From a bacterium (GTDB taxonomy: Bacteria > Patescibacteriota > Minisyncoccia > Phycocordibacterales > UBA5272): a stretch of DNA of 42,926 nt. The stretch spans positions 1 to 42,926 of the forward strand of contig JAHFNC010000006.1 in assembly GCA_023267535.1 (NCBI GenBank), written 5' to 3'. Position numbers and translations under genes: made by a program. This document shows positions 28,042 through 36,242 of this stretch, one piece after another (within the stretch, counting starts at the first letter, position 1; each line of letters begins with the position of its first letter). The notes below the pieces were generated by a model, which worked only from the letters and a program-made list of their open reading frames with translations, made no database searches and was not told the origin of the DNA.

Positions 28042-28254
28042 TCATCTGGTAGTAAATGTGGTTATCAACATTGCCACAATAGCTAGTAAAACAGTAGATG
28101 TAATCGAGATTAAACAATTCTCACCGGCGTCCCATGTTGCTTCATAAAGTTTGGTTTGATGAGGATCTTTACATGAAATGTCGACTGCTTTGTAATGCGC
28201 GACAAACGTTACAATTATTCCAACAATGGGAATATACTTCCATTTAACTTCCAC
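28042..28254 (-). CDS. Small (70 aa) membrane protein with two hydrophobic segments
   Basis: GTG start after GGGAG; TTGACA promoter upstream. Confidence 0.6.
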   Translation of the reverse strand: MEVKWKYIPIVGIIVTFVAHYKAVDISCKDPHQTKLYEATWDAGENCLISITSTVLLAIVAMLITTFTTR

Positions 28255-28309
28255 GTTATATCTCCCGTAAACATTAAGCTAAAGAGCTGAAGGTATTAGA
28301 ACTCTTCTA

Positions 28310-28347
28310 GTATTACATATTTTGTCTATTTTGTCAATAGACAAAAT
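28310..28347 (-). promoter_or_regulatory. Promoter with -35 TTGACA (28332-28337) embedded in a 12-bp inverted repeat (possible operator)
   Basis: ATTTTGTCTATT-TTGTC-AATAGACAAAAT at 28319-28347; -10-like AATACT/TAATAC on the minus strand. Confidence 0.55.
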
Positions 28348-28381
28348 CCCTATTTTCAAGGACTTTTTGTGCTAGAAATAC

Positions 28382-29353
28382 CTAAACAATTACAGATTTT
28401 ACTTTCTCCACAATATGTTTTGCTGTTAATCCGTATTCTTCGTATAAATCTTTCATCTTACCGCTTTGACCAAATCTGTCTTCAATACCAACTCTAACAA
28501 TTTTCATTGGATGATGTTCGCTCAAAAATTCAGCCACAGCACTTCCTAATCCTCCTGCTACTTGATGTTCTTCAACTGTCACTAACGATTGCACATTTTT
28601 AACAAAGCGAAGTAGAAATGAAGTATCAAGTGGTTTTACTGTTGGCATATTTACAACCGTTACTCCAATCCCCTCTTTTTCAAGAAGTCTTGCCGCTTTC
28701 ATGGCTTCATAAATAACTGGACCACAAGAAATTATTCCCACCCTGTAATTGAATTCCTTTTTAGGCAAATGAATTATATAAGCCTTACCAAGAAAGAACT
28801 TATAATTTTCATCTAAAATAACCGGCGTGTTTTCTCTGGTTAAGCGAATATATGCCGGATGATTAAAATCAAGCATTGTCTTAGTTATTTCGCGAGCCTC
28901 AATATAATCACAGGGCACAAAGACATTCATATTTGGAATAACGCGCATAAGAGCGATATCTTCAATAGCTTGATGTGTGGCACCGTCTGGTCCGACTGAC
29001 ACTCCGGCGTGAGCACCAATTATTTTTACTGGTTGATTGTTGTAACAAATTGTCGTCCTGATTTGCTCCCAATTTCTCCCTGGAGAAAACATAGCATAGC
29101 TAGCAATAAACGGAACATAACCCATAGAAGCCATACCAGACGCAACTCCTGACATTGCTTGTTCAGTAATACCCATTTCGAAAAATCTTTTTGGATATTC
29201 TTTTTTAAATAAATTCATCTTCACACTGTCGGTCAAATCAGCACAAAGTGCCATTACTCGCTCATCTTTTCCGATAGAAAGCAGTCCTTCACCAAATCCT
29301 TCACGAGTTGGTTTTTCTTCTTCATTAATTGTAAAAAGGTTTTTGTTTAACAT
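28382..29353 (-). CDS. Transketolase, C-terminal half
   Basis: VMALCADLTDSVKMNLFKKEYPKRFFEMGITEQAMSGVASGMA. Confidence 0.93.
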   Translation of the reverse strand: MLNKNLFTINEEEKPTREGFGEGLLSIGKDERVMALCADLTDSVKMNLFKKEYPKRFFEMGITEQAMSGVASGMASMGYVPFIASYAMFSPGRNWEQIRTTICYNNQPVKIIGAHAGVSVGPDGATHQAIEDIALMRVIPNMNVFVPCDYIEAREITKTMLDFNHPAYIRLTRENTPVILDENYKFFLGKAYIIHLPKKEFNYRVGIISCGPVIYEAMKAARLLEKEGIGVTVVNMPTVKPLDTSFLLRFVKNVQSLVTVEEHQVAGGLGSAVAEFLSEHHPMKIVRVGIEDRFGQSGKMKDLYEEYGLTAKHIVEKVKSVIV

Positions 29354-29354
29354 A

Positions 29355-30221
29355 TTAATCTCCAGAGTGTGTTACTTTTCCACGAAACGACCGCAATTCC
29401 TTTAACGCTTCTTTTGCTTCTTCTTCATTTGGAGCTTTACCATGCCAGTTGAAGTTGCCTTCAAAATCTTTTACCCCACGACCTGGAATAGTATGAGCAA
29501 TTATCACTGTTGGTTTATTCAAAATACTTTTTGCTTGCCATACTGCTCCGGCAATATCGCGAAAATTATGTCCATCAATTTCGATAACATTTAAATTAAA
29601 ACTTTCTAATTTATCTTTTAGTGGTTCCAGTGGCAAAACATCTTCCGTAAAACCATCAATCTGAATTGTATTTCTGTCTATTATAGAAATAACTTTATTT
29701 AATTTATTTTTCCCAAGCAATAAAAATGATTCCCAGACTTGTCCCTCATCCATCTCCCCGTCTCCCATCAAACAATAAAAATATCTGTCTGGCTTATGCT
29801 CTTCAAATTTATCAATAAGTGCCATTCCAATAGCTTGAGATAATCCGCAACCAAGTGGCCCTGATGTTGTCTCAAGTCCAGGGAGTGATTCACGATGTGG
29901 ATGACCCTGAAGTCTTGTTCCAAAGGCTCTTAATGTTTTTAATTCTCCAACTGGAAAATAACCAGCAAAAGCTAAAGTAGCATACAAGACAGGAGCGATA
30001 TGGCCATTTGATAAAATCACCCTATCTCTTTGATTCCAAGCAGGATGTTTCGGATTATGATTTAACAATCTAAAATACAAACAAGTAAAAATATCAGCCA
30101 TTCCAAGAGGCCCGGCAGTGTGTCCAGAACCGGCAGAAAGCAACATTTTTATTATATTTTCCCTTATATCTTCAGCACGAAGCGTCAGAGCCTTTACTTC
30201 AACATCAGTTAAAGAATTCAT
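29355..30221 (-). CDS. Transketolase, N-terminal (TPP-binding) half
   Basis: SAGSGHTAGPLGMADIFTCLYF, GDGEMDEGQVWES, IDGHNF. Confidence 0.94.
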   Translation of the reverse strand: MNSLTDVEVKALTLRAEDIRENIIKMLLSAGSGHTAGPLGMADIFTCLYFRLLNHNPKHPAWNQRDRVILSNGHIAPVLYATLAFAGYFPVGELKTLRAFGTRLQGHPHRESLPGLETTSGPLGCGLSQAIGMALIDKFEEHKPDRYFYCLMGDGEMDEGQVWESFLLLGKNKLNKVISIIDRNTIQIDGFTEDVLPLEPLKDKLESFNLNVIEIDGHNFRDIAGAVWQAKSILNKPTVIIAHTIPGRGVKDFEGNFNWHGKAPNEEEAKEALKELRSFRGKVTHSGD

Positions 30222-30277
30222 TAGTTTATTATAACAGTTAAAAAATAAATGGTGTTAATGATTTACACAGAGAACCC

Positions 30278-30934
30278 CTAAGAAGCTATTGATTGTAATT
30301 GTCCTATCATTCCACCAGCATCTTCTTGTCCAAAAATAAGTGAGCCAGAAATAATACTATCCGCTCCAGCTTCAATCACCTTTTTTGCAGTTTCAAAATT
30401 AATTCCACCATCAACTTGTAATTCAATATCGCCAAATGATGCCTTTATGGTTTTTATTCTAGCTATACAACTCTCATCAAATTCTTGTCCTTGCTCTCCT
30501 ATACTTTTTATACCCATAACTTGAGCTCCGATATTTGGATACTGACTTTTGCAAAGATTAATCAAATTTATATGAGTATCAATCGGTGTGTCATTAGAAG
30601 TAGCAATAATAAGTTTGCAATTATATTGTTTTAATCTTTCAATGGCGTCATTACATTCATCATCAGTAAACGCATCCATATGTAAAACAATTCTTTGAGT
30701 TCCAAGAGTTAACGTCTTCTCTACATATTTTCTCCAATCAGCCACCATCAAATCAAATTCATAATGAATACCTGTTGGCAACTCTTCATTACCTTCTGGA
30801 AGCCAAGTTTGACCCCGTCCGACAGTGCCGTCACACACATCAATTTGCACAAGTGAAGCTACTCCGTCTACACGAGATAATTTCTCTTTTACATCATCAA
30901 GTGTAGTAGTTAATATAGCGGGTATTACTTGCAT
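30278..30934 (-). CDS. Ribulose-phosphate 3-epimerase-like protein
   Basis: VIPAILTT, VQIDVCDG, LQVDGGINFETAKKVIEAGADSIISGSLIF. Start re-placed at MQVIPAI; the upstream extension reads through tandem heptamers. Confidence 0.82.
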   Translation of the reverse strand: MQVIPAILTTTLDDVKEKLSRVDGVASLVQIDVCDGTVGRGQTWLPEGNEELPTGIHYEFDLMVADWRKYVEKTLTLGTQRIVLHMDAFTDDECNDAIERLKQYNCKLIIATSNDTPIDTHINLINLCKSQYPNIGAQVMGIKSIGEQGQEFDESCIARIKTIKASFGDIELQVDGGINFETAKKVIEAGADSIISGSLIFGQEDAGGMIGQLQSIAS

Positions 30935-30983
30935 CAATACAGTATAAACGCAAAAGTCAAAAGTCAAAAGTCAAATTACTCAA

Positions 30984-31109
30984 ACCAAATGGAAAAAATT
31001 GCTTTAGATGCGAGGCGGATAAGATTTTTGTGACTAAAATGTACAGCTAGTACATTGCAGGAGAAAAAATCTTATTCAACAAAGCAGATGAAGTAATTTT
31101 TTCTATTTG
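30984..31109. repeat. Nested palindromic element B overlapping the rpiB stop codon
   Basis: Outer arms CCAAATGGAAAAAATTGCTT / AAGTAATTTTTTCTATTTGG. Shared core GCTTTAGATGCGAGGCG (31000-31016) and CAACAAAGCAGATGAAGT (31076-31093). Inner GATAAGATTTTT/AAAAATCTTAT. Confidence 0.92.
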
Positions 31110-31573
31110 GACACTTCGTCAATTTGAATAACGCGGTCTGCATGACGCTCTAAATGAGAGAACGGTGTTTTTAAAAATAATTCAATCGCCTGCATAGCTT
31201 CTTTTTCTGTAACAAATCTAGCACCAATAGCTAAGACATTAGCGTCGTTATGTTCTCGTCCAACTTTAATTAATTCCAAATCTCCGCCAGCATAAACAAT
31301 AGCTCTCACATGATGAAATCTGTTGGCCACAATTGCCTCCCCTTGTCCTGAGCCACCAAAGAAAATTCCAATAGCTGGTGCGTGAAGTGCATCCCTTTGA
31401 ACATTAAGTGCCGCCTGTGCCATATATTCTGGATAATCATCCCCGTCTTGAAAAGCTAACGCTCCGCAGTCAGATACTTCAACATCAAGCCCATCTTTAC
31501 TTTCTTCAAGATTTTTCTTAATTTTTTCTTTTAATTCAAAACCAGCGTGGTCGGTAGCTAAATAAATTATCAT
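31103..31573 (-). CDS. rpiB: Ribose-5-phosphate isomerase B (RpiB/LacAB family)
   Basis: IYLATDHAGFELKEKIK, GIFFGGSGQGEAIVANRFHHVRA, REHNDANVLAIGARFV. Confidence 0.93.
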   Translation of the reverse strand: MIIYLATDHAGFELKEKIKKNLEESKDGLDVEVSDCGALAFQDGDDYPEYMAQAALNVQRDALHAPAIGIFFGGSGQGEAIVANRFHHVRAIVYAGGDLELIKVGREHNDANVLAIGARFVTEKEAMQAIELFLKTPFSHLERHADRVIQIDEVSK

Positions 31574-31630
31574 AATGTTTATAGTTTAACATAGAATTAT
31601 TTTCGTAAACCCTATACCATAATTTCTAAC

Positions 31631-31750
31631 AAATCAATAAAATAGCTTTAGATGCGAGGCGCAAGTATTTTTTAGAAGAAGGCGTAGTAGACCTACGACG
31701 ACTGATAAAAAATACTTACAACAAAGCAGATGAAGTTATTTTATTGATTT
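31631..31750. repeat. Nested palindromic element C overlapping the gap stop codon
   Basis: Outer arms AAATCAATAAAATAGCTT / AAGTTATTTTATTGATTT. Same 17-nt and 18-nt cores as element B (31645-31661; 31719-31736). Inner AAGTATTTTTTA/TAAAAAATACTT. Central CGTAG-TAGAC-CTACG. Confidence 0.93.
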
Positions 31751-32794
31751 ACCCGCAAGAAAGACATGCTGAACTAAGGTGTGAGTATACCCCATCTCAT
31801 TATCATACCAAGCCAAAACCTTAACTAAATTTCCATCAACCACTCTGGTCATTTTAAGATCAGCCACTGATGCAAAAGGAAGTCCAACAATATCAGATGA
31901 CACCAATTCTTCTTCTGTTGCTCTAAAAATTTCTTTCCATTTATCAGTTTTGCTTGCCTCAGTCAAAATTTTATTAACTTCTTCTTTGGTTGTATTTCTT
32001 TTAGCAATAAAAGTAATATCGGCAATTGACCCAACCGCCACAGGCACTCTAATAGAAATACCATCAAATTTCCCAGCCAATCCTGTGATTGCCTTGGTAA
32101 CAGCAATCGCGGCGCCTGTTGAAGATGGCACAATATTTTGTCCACCAGCACGTCCCTCACGGAAATCTTTTTTATTTGGACCGTCCACAATTGATTGCGA
32201 AGCCGTGTAAGCATGAACTGTATTTAAAATAGCTTTTTCAATTCCAATTGCTTCATCTAAAATAGAAATCACCGGTGATGAAGCGTTTGTTGTGCAAGAA
32301 GCATTGGAAGTTATGTTACAAGAGCCAAACTTGTCTTCATTAATTGACAACAAAACTGTTTCTCCTTTTATACTTGCGTCCTCTCCCTCTTTAGCAGGCG
32401 CTGATATAACCACATGTTTAGCCCCAGCTAAAATATGGGCATTAGCTTTGTCATAAGTTGTAAAAAGTCCTGTTGATTCCACCACCACATCAATAGTTAA
32501 AGCTTTCCAAGGAAGATTATTTGGTTCTTTTTCTTTGGTGACAATTATTCTTTTTTGTTCGCCGTTGTGAGAAATAATCAATTCCTGAGCGCCCGATTCA
32601 TCCACCGCTGCCGAAACATCAAAATGCGCAGTTTTATAAACAGTGTCGTATTGTAAAAGATAAGCTAAATTATAAACATCACCCAAATCATTAACCGCTA
32701 CAATTTCCATATCATCTCTCAAAAGAGCTACTTTTAGAAAAGCTCTTCCAATTCTCCCAAAGCCATTTATGGCTACTCTAAGTTTTTTATCCAT
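31736..32794 (-). CDS. gap: Glyceraldehyde-3-phosphate dehydrogenase
   Basis: VAINGFGRIGRAFLK, SNASCTTNASSP, WYDNEMGYTHTLV. Confidence 0.97.
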   Translation of the reverse strand: MDKKLRVAINGFGRIGRAFLKVALLRDDMEIVAVNDLGDVYNLAYLLQYDTVYKTAHFDVSAAVDESGAQELIISHNGEQKRIIVTKEKEPNNLPWKALTIDVVVESTGLFTTYDKANAHILAGAKHVVISAPAKEGEDASIKGETVLLSINEDKFGSCNITSNASCTTNASSPVISILDEAIGIEKAILNTVHAYTASQSIVDGPNKKDFREGRAGGQNIVPSSTGAAIAVTKAITGLAGKFDGISIRVPVAVGSIADITFIAKRNTTKEEVNKILTEASKTDKWKEIFRATEEELVSSDIVGLPFASVADLKMTRVVDGNLVKVLAWYDNEMGYTHTLVQHVFLAGKSIK

Positions 32795-32850
32795 ACCTAA
32801 ATTATATCAACAAAAGAATGTAATTATCTGTTGATAAAGGTAAACAACAA

Positions 32851-33522
32851 CTACCACTTAATCTCTTCTTTATTATGACTCTTTAGATACTCGTTACATT
32901 TAGAAAAATGTTTGCATCCAAAAAATCCATTATAAGCAGAAAATGGTGATGGATGAGCTGACTCAAGTATCAAATGTTTACTCTCATCAATTAAACTTTT
33001 TTTACTTCGTGCAAAATTCCCCCACAACATAAAAACAAGATTTTCATGTTTATCGCTTATTGTTTTAATCACATTATCAGTAAATTCTTCCCAACCTTTC
33101 CCCCTGTGTGAAGCTGGATTTGATGCCACAACAGAAAGTATAACGTTTAATAAAAACACTCCTTGCTTGGCCCACTCTTCTAAAGAACCATCTTTAAAAT
33201 CTTTTTTTATTCCCAAATCATTTTCTATTTCTTTATAAATATTTTGTAGCGACGGTGGAAGAGGTATCCCCTTCGGCACAGAAAAAGATAAACCTTCGGC
33301 TTGTCCAACGCCATGATACGGATCTTGTCCCAAAATCACAACTTTTACTTTAGAAAAAGGTGTCACCCAAAAAGCTTTGAACAAATCTTTTGGTTTGGGA
33401 TAAATAGTTTTTGATTTGTATTCTTCTCTAACAAATTCTGTTAAGTCACGAAATTTTTCAGTTTCAAAATAATTATGAAGCTCGTTTTCCCACTCCGGCT
33501 CAATTTCGACTTTCTTTGACAT
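32851..33522 (-). CDS. ung: Uracil-DNA glycosylase
   Basis: VVILGQDPYHGVGQAEGLSFSVP, GVFLLNVILSV, LESAHPSPFSAYNGFFGCKHF. Confidence 0.96.
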   Translation of the reverse strand: MSKKVEIEPEWENELHNYFETEKFRDLTEFVREEYKSKTIYPKPKDLFKAFWVTPFSKVKVVILGQDPYHGVGQAEGLSFSVPKGIPLPPSLQNIYKEIENDLGIKKDFKDGSLEEWAKQGVFLLNVILSVVASNPASHRGKGWEEFTDNVIKTISDKHENLVFMLWGNFARSKKSLIDESKHLILESAHPSPFSAYNGFFGCKHFSKCNEYLKSHNKEEIKW

Positions 33523-33556
33523 ATTTATAATATTTTAACACGCTAAAAAACCCTTA

Positions 33557-34297
33557 TTAAATAAGGGAATCTATGATTTCCATTGTTTCTTTTGGTCCTT
33601 TGGTTTCCATAGTTTGAATCCCAGTTTGTATAACCACCGCATCATTTCCTCCAGCAAAAAGTGCGTCTCCAATATAAACCATTTCAGAAATTGGAACAGA
33701 AAGTTTTTCTGATAACCACTTGATTGAATAAGTTTTGTTAATTCCCTTTTTAGTAATATCAATTGATGTTCCTCCGCCGATTGATACTTCGTATTCAGGA
33801 AGTAATAAATCAAGTCGAGATTTTAAATCTTTTCTTTTTGCTCCATCTGGGTCAAAGGCGTGTTTCAAATCAACTGGCGCTTCTTGCCCCAAAGCAGATA
33901 AAGTAACTTGAGCTCCGCGATTTTCTATTCTTTCTCCGTAGGAAGGTTGTCCTTCTAAAATTTTTGTTTCTTCTAAAACAGAATTAAGCGCATTTATGAT
34001 TTTTGTCGTCTCAACTTCCGTCATAGCAAATGTGTATTGCTCTACCCAAGAGTTTCCATCAAAAGCTAAACACTGCGCCGCGCTTTGCGGAAATGAATAT
34101 AAATTTTTAAAGTTAGCATCTTTCGGAAGATGATTGATAAATTGATTTAACTGTTGTTCAAACTTTGCACCAGAGACAATCGCCACAGGCATCACCGCTA
34201 AAAGATTTGTAAAATGTGTGACCATTTCATCGCTCACGGGTTGTTTACTTTCGGTTAAAGTGTCATCAAGATCAAATAAAGCTATTCTGTATTTCAT
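33557..34297 (-). CDS. HAD-superfamily phosphomannomutase-like protein
   Basis: IALFDLDDTLTESKQPVSDEM, IENRGAQVTLSALGQEAP, YIGDALFAGGNDAVV; overlaps the upstream GH130 gene by 4 nt. Confidence 0.8.
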   Translation of the reverse strand: MKYRIALFDLDDTLTESKQPVSDEMVTHFTNLLAVMPVAIVSGAKFEQQLNQFINHLPKDANFKNLYSFPQSAAQCLAFDGNSWVEQYTFAMTEVETTKIINALNSVLEETKILEGQPSYGERIENRGAQVTLSALGQEAPVDLKHAFDPDGAKRKDLKSRLDLLLPEYEVSIGGGTSIDITKKGINKTYSIKWLSEKLSVPISEMVYIGDALFAGGNDAVVIQTGIQTMETKGPKETMEIIDSLI

Positions 34298-36237
34298 TTT
34301 ACAATTTTTTTAATTAATTCTTTTGGTAAAAGCACATCAAGTAATTTTGAAAGGGAACATTTCGCCACGCCCACCACCGAATCCCCTCCTCCATAATAAA
34401 CAAAAATATCATCTCCTCGCAAAACTGATCCGCAAGGAAATACTACATTGTTTATTTGTCCTTCTTTCTCGTATTTTTCTTGTGGCTCAAATAATGGCTG
34501 AGCTAAACGAGAAATAACATAAGTCGGATCATACAAATCAAGTAGTGCCGCTCCAATACGATACACACCCTCTTCCGAAACACCGTGATAAAAAAGTAAC
34601 CAGCCAACTTCGGTCTTAATCGGTGGACCAGCGATGCCAACTTTTCTACTATCCCACATCCCAGGTCTCGGCATAAGTATCTCAATACAACGATTAAACA
34701 TCTTACCATCATCTTTTAGTGATAATAAAAAGTCTGCACAAATTTGATTTCCAATTCTATGAAAAACTAAATACCCATACCCGAATTTTGCCGGCACAAT
34801 ACAAGCATCTTTGTCATCAATCGTTACCGGCGAAAGCACTCTGGGTTTTGACCATTTAGAAAATTTCCCAGCGACAAAATCTTTCACAGAAATATTAGTG
34901 ATCGCTACCGCCGGTGGATGCACACCGTTATACGCGGTGTATAACATATATAATTTATCATCAATTTGAGTTATTCTCGGGTCTTCGCAACCAGAATTTC
35001 CACTAGGCTGGACTCCCTTTTGTTCAAAGTCTTCTCTTGGAACATAAATCGGCTCATCTCTTCTTTCGGTAATGGTGACACCATCGTGACTAATAGCTAA
35101 ACCAATGGTTGAAGTGTTATCTTCCGACATCGCACGATACAAAATATAAATCACGCCATCTATTTCTATGGCCGCTGGATTAAACACTGCTCTAGCTTCA
35201 AAAGCATTTTCTTTTTTCGGAAGAAGAATTGGATTTTTTGGAAAGCGCGCCATAAGTGGAGTTCCTGTTTCTTTCATTGTCTCAAGAAGGTCATCACAAG
35301 AAAGAGAGGCTCTGGCGACAACTGTATCTGCTCCACCATAATAAATATCTAACTTTCCATTTTCATATAAAAGCGCTCCACTTGGAAAAGTAATATTTTT
35401 TACCATTCCATATAATTCATAAGAGGCTTCTGGCACAATTATCGGCCCCTTGGTGCGACCAAGAATATGGAATGGGGACAATTTATCAAGCAACACCGCC
35501 TCAATACCAAATATCCGCCTGCTCTCATCAAAATAATGTTGTATGTGCGAATAAACAATCAACCAACCATCTTTGGTTAAAATTGGTGCCGCTCCGACTT
35601 CACAATGGTCGTGTTCCCCTCTTTCCAAAACCAAAATATCTTTTTTGTAATCTTTATACCACTCGTTCCAAAATTCTGCATTCCAAAAATCTTTTACTTC
35701 ATCGGCTTGAACAATAGCAATATGCGCTGGTGGCATATCAGTGTGCATAGTTAAAATCGCCGTTACTTTGCCATTTATTCTTTCTGGAAAAAGCGCCATT
35801 GCTTTAGCATTAAAAGGTGTAACCAAATGTTTCTCAGAAATATTTTCCAAATCATCACTCACCGCACAACAAACTTTAATTCCTTCGGCGCGAAATGGCA
35901 CTTCCGAAAGTCCTGTATAAAAAATATAATATTTACCTTCAAAAAAAGTTACTCGTGGATCTTCACAGCCATATTTATCAAAATCATCATTCGGAATAAT
36001 CAAAGGAGTGGTGACATCAAAATGATTTCCGTCTTTTGATGAAGCCTTAGCGATAATAGAAGTGTTAACTTGTGGAGACAAAATCAAATCCGGCTTACCG
36101 ACCGCACGATAAACAATATGCAATTCTTTATTTTTTCCACGCACTGGGCAACCATTAAGTGCTGCCACCGATTCCCAAGAACGATCAACACTGGGTTGCA
36201 AAATTGGATTATGCCTAGAACGATGGACGGTATACAT
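34294..36237 (-). CDS. Tandem two-domain GH130-family glycosidase/phosphorylase
   Basis: Two modules, each with CEDPR and a terminal PCGS/FPSG...YYGGxD motif. Confidence 0.85.
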   Translation of the reverse strand: MYTVHRSRHNPILQPSVDRSWESVAALNGCPVRGKNKELHIVYRAVGKPDLILSPQVNTSIIAKASSKDGNHFDVTTPLIIPNDDFDKYGCEDPRVTFFEGKYYIFYTGLSEVPFRAEGIKVCCAVSDDLENISEKHLVTPFNAKAMALFPERINGKVTAILTMHTDMPPAHIAIVQADEVKDFWNAEFWNEWYKDYKKDILVLERGEHDHCEVGAAPILTKDGWLIVYSHIQHYFDESRRIFGIEAVLLDKLSPFHILGRTKGPIIVPEASYELYGMVKNITFPSGALLYENGKLDIYYGGADTVVARASLSCDDLLETMKETGTPLMARFPKNPILLPKKENAFEARAVFNPAAIEIDGVIYILYRAMSEDNTSTIGLAISHDGVTITERRDEPIYVPREDFEQKGVQPSGNSGCEDPRITQIDDKLYMLYTAYNGVHPPAVAITNISVKDFVAGKFSKWSKPRVLSPVTIDDKDACIVPAKFGYGYLVFHRIGNQICADFLLSLKDDGKMFNRCIEILMPRPGMWDSRKVGIAGPPIKTEVGWLLFYHGVSEEGVYRIGAALLDLYDPTYVISRLAQPLFEPQEKYEKEGQINNVVFPCGSVLRGDDIFVYYGGGDSVVGVAKCSLSKLLDVLLPKELIKKIVK

Positions 36238-36242
36238 AATTA

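Noticed and set aside
30949-30975. CRISPR-like array from the CAAAAGT repeats
   Set aside because: Seven-nt tandem units without spacers; no cas genes in the window.
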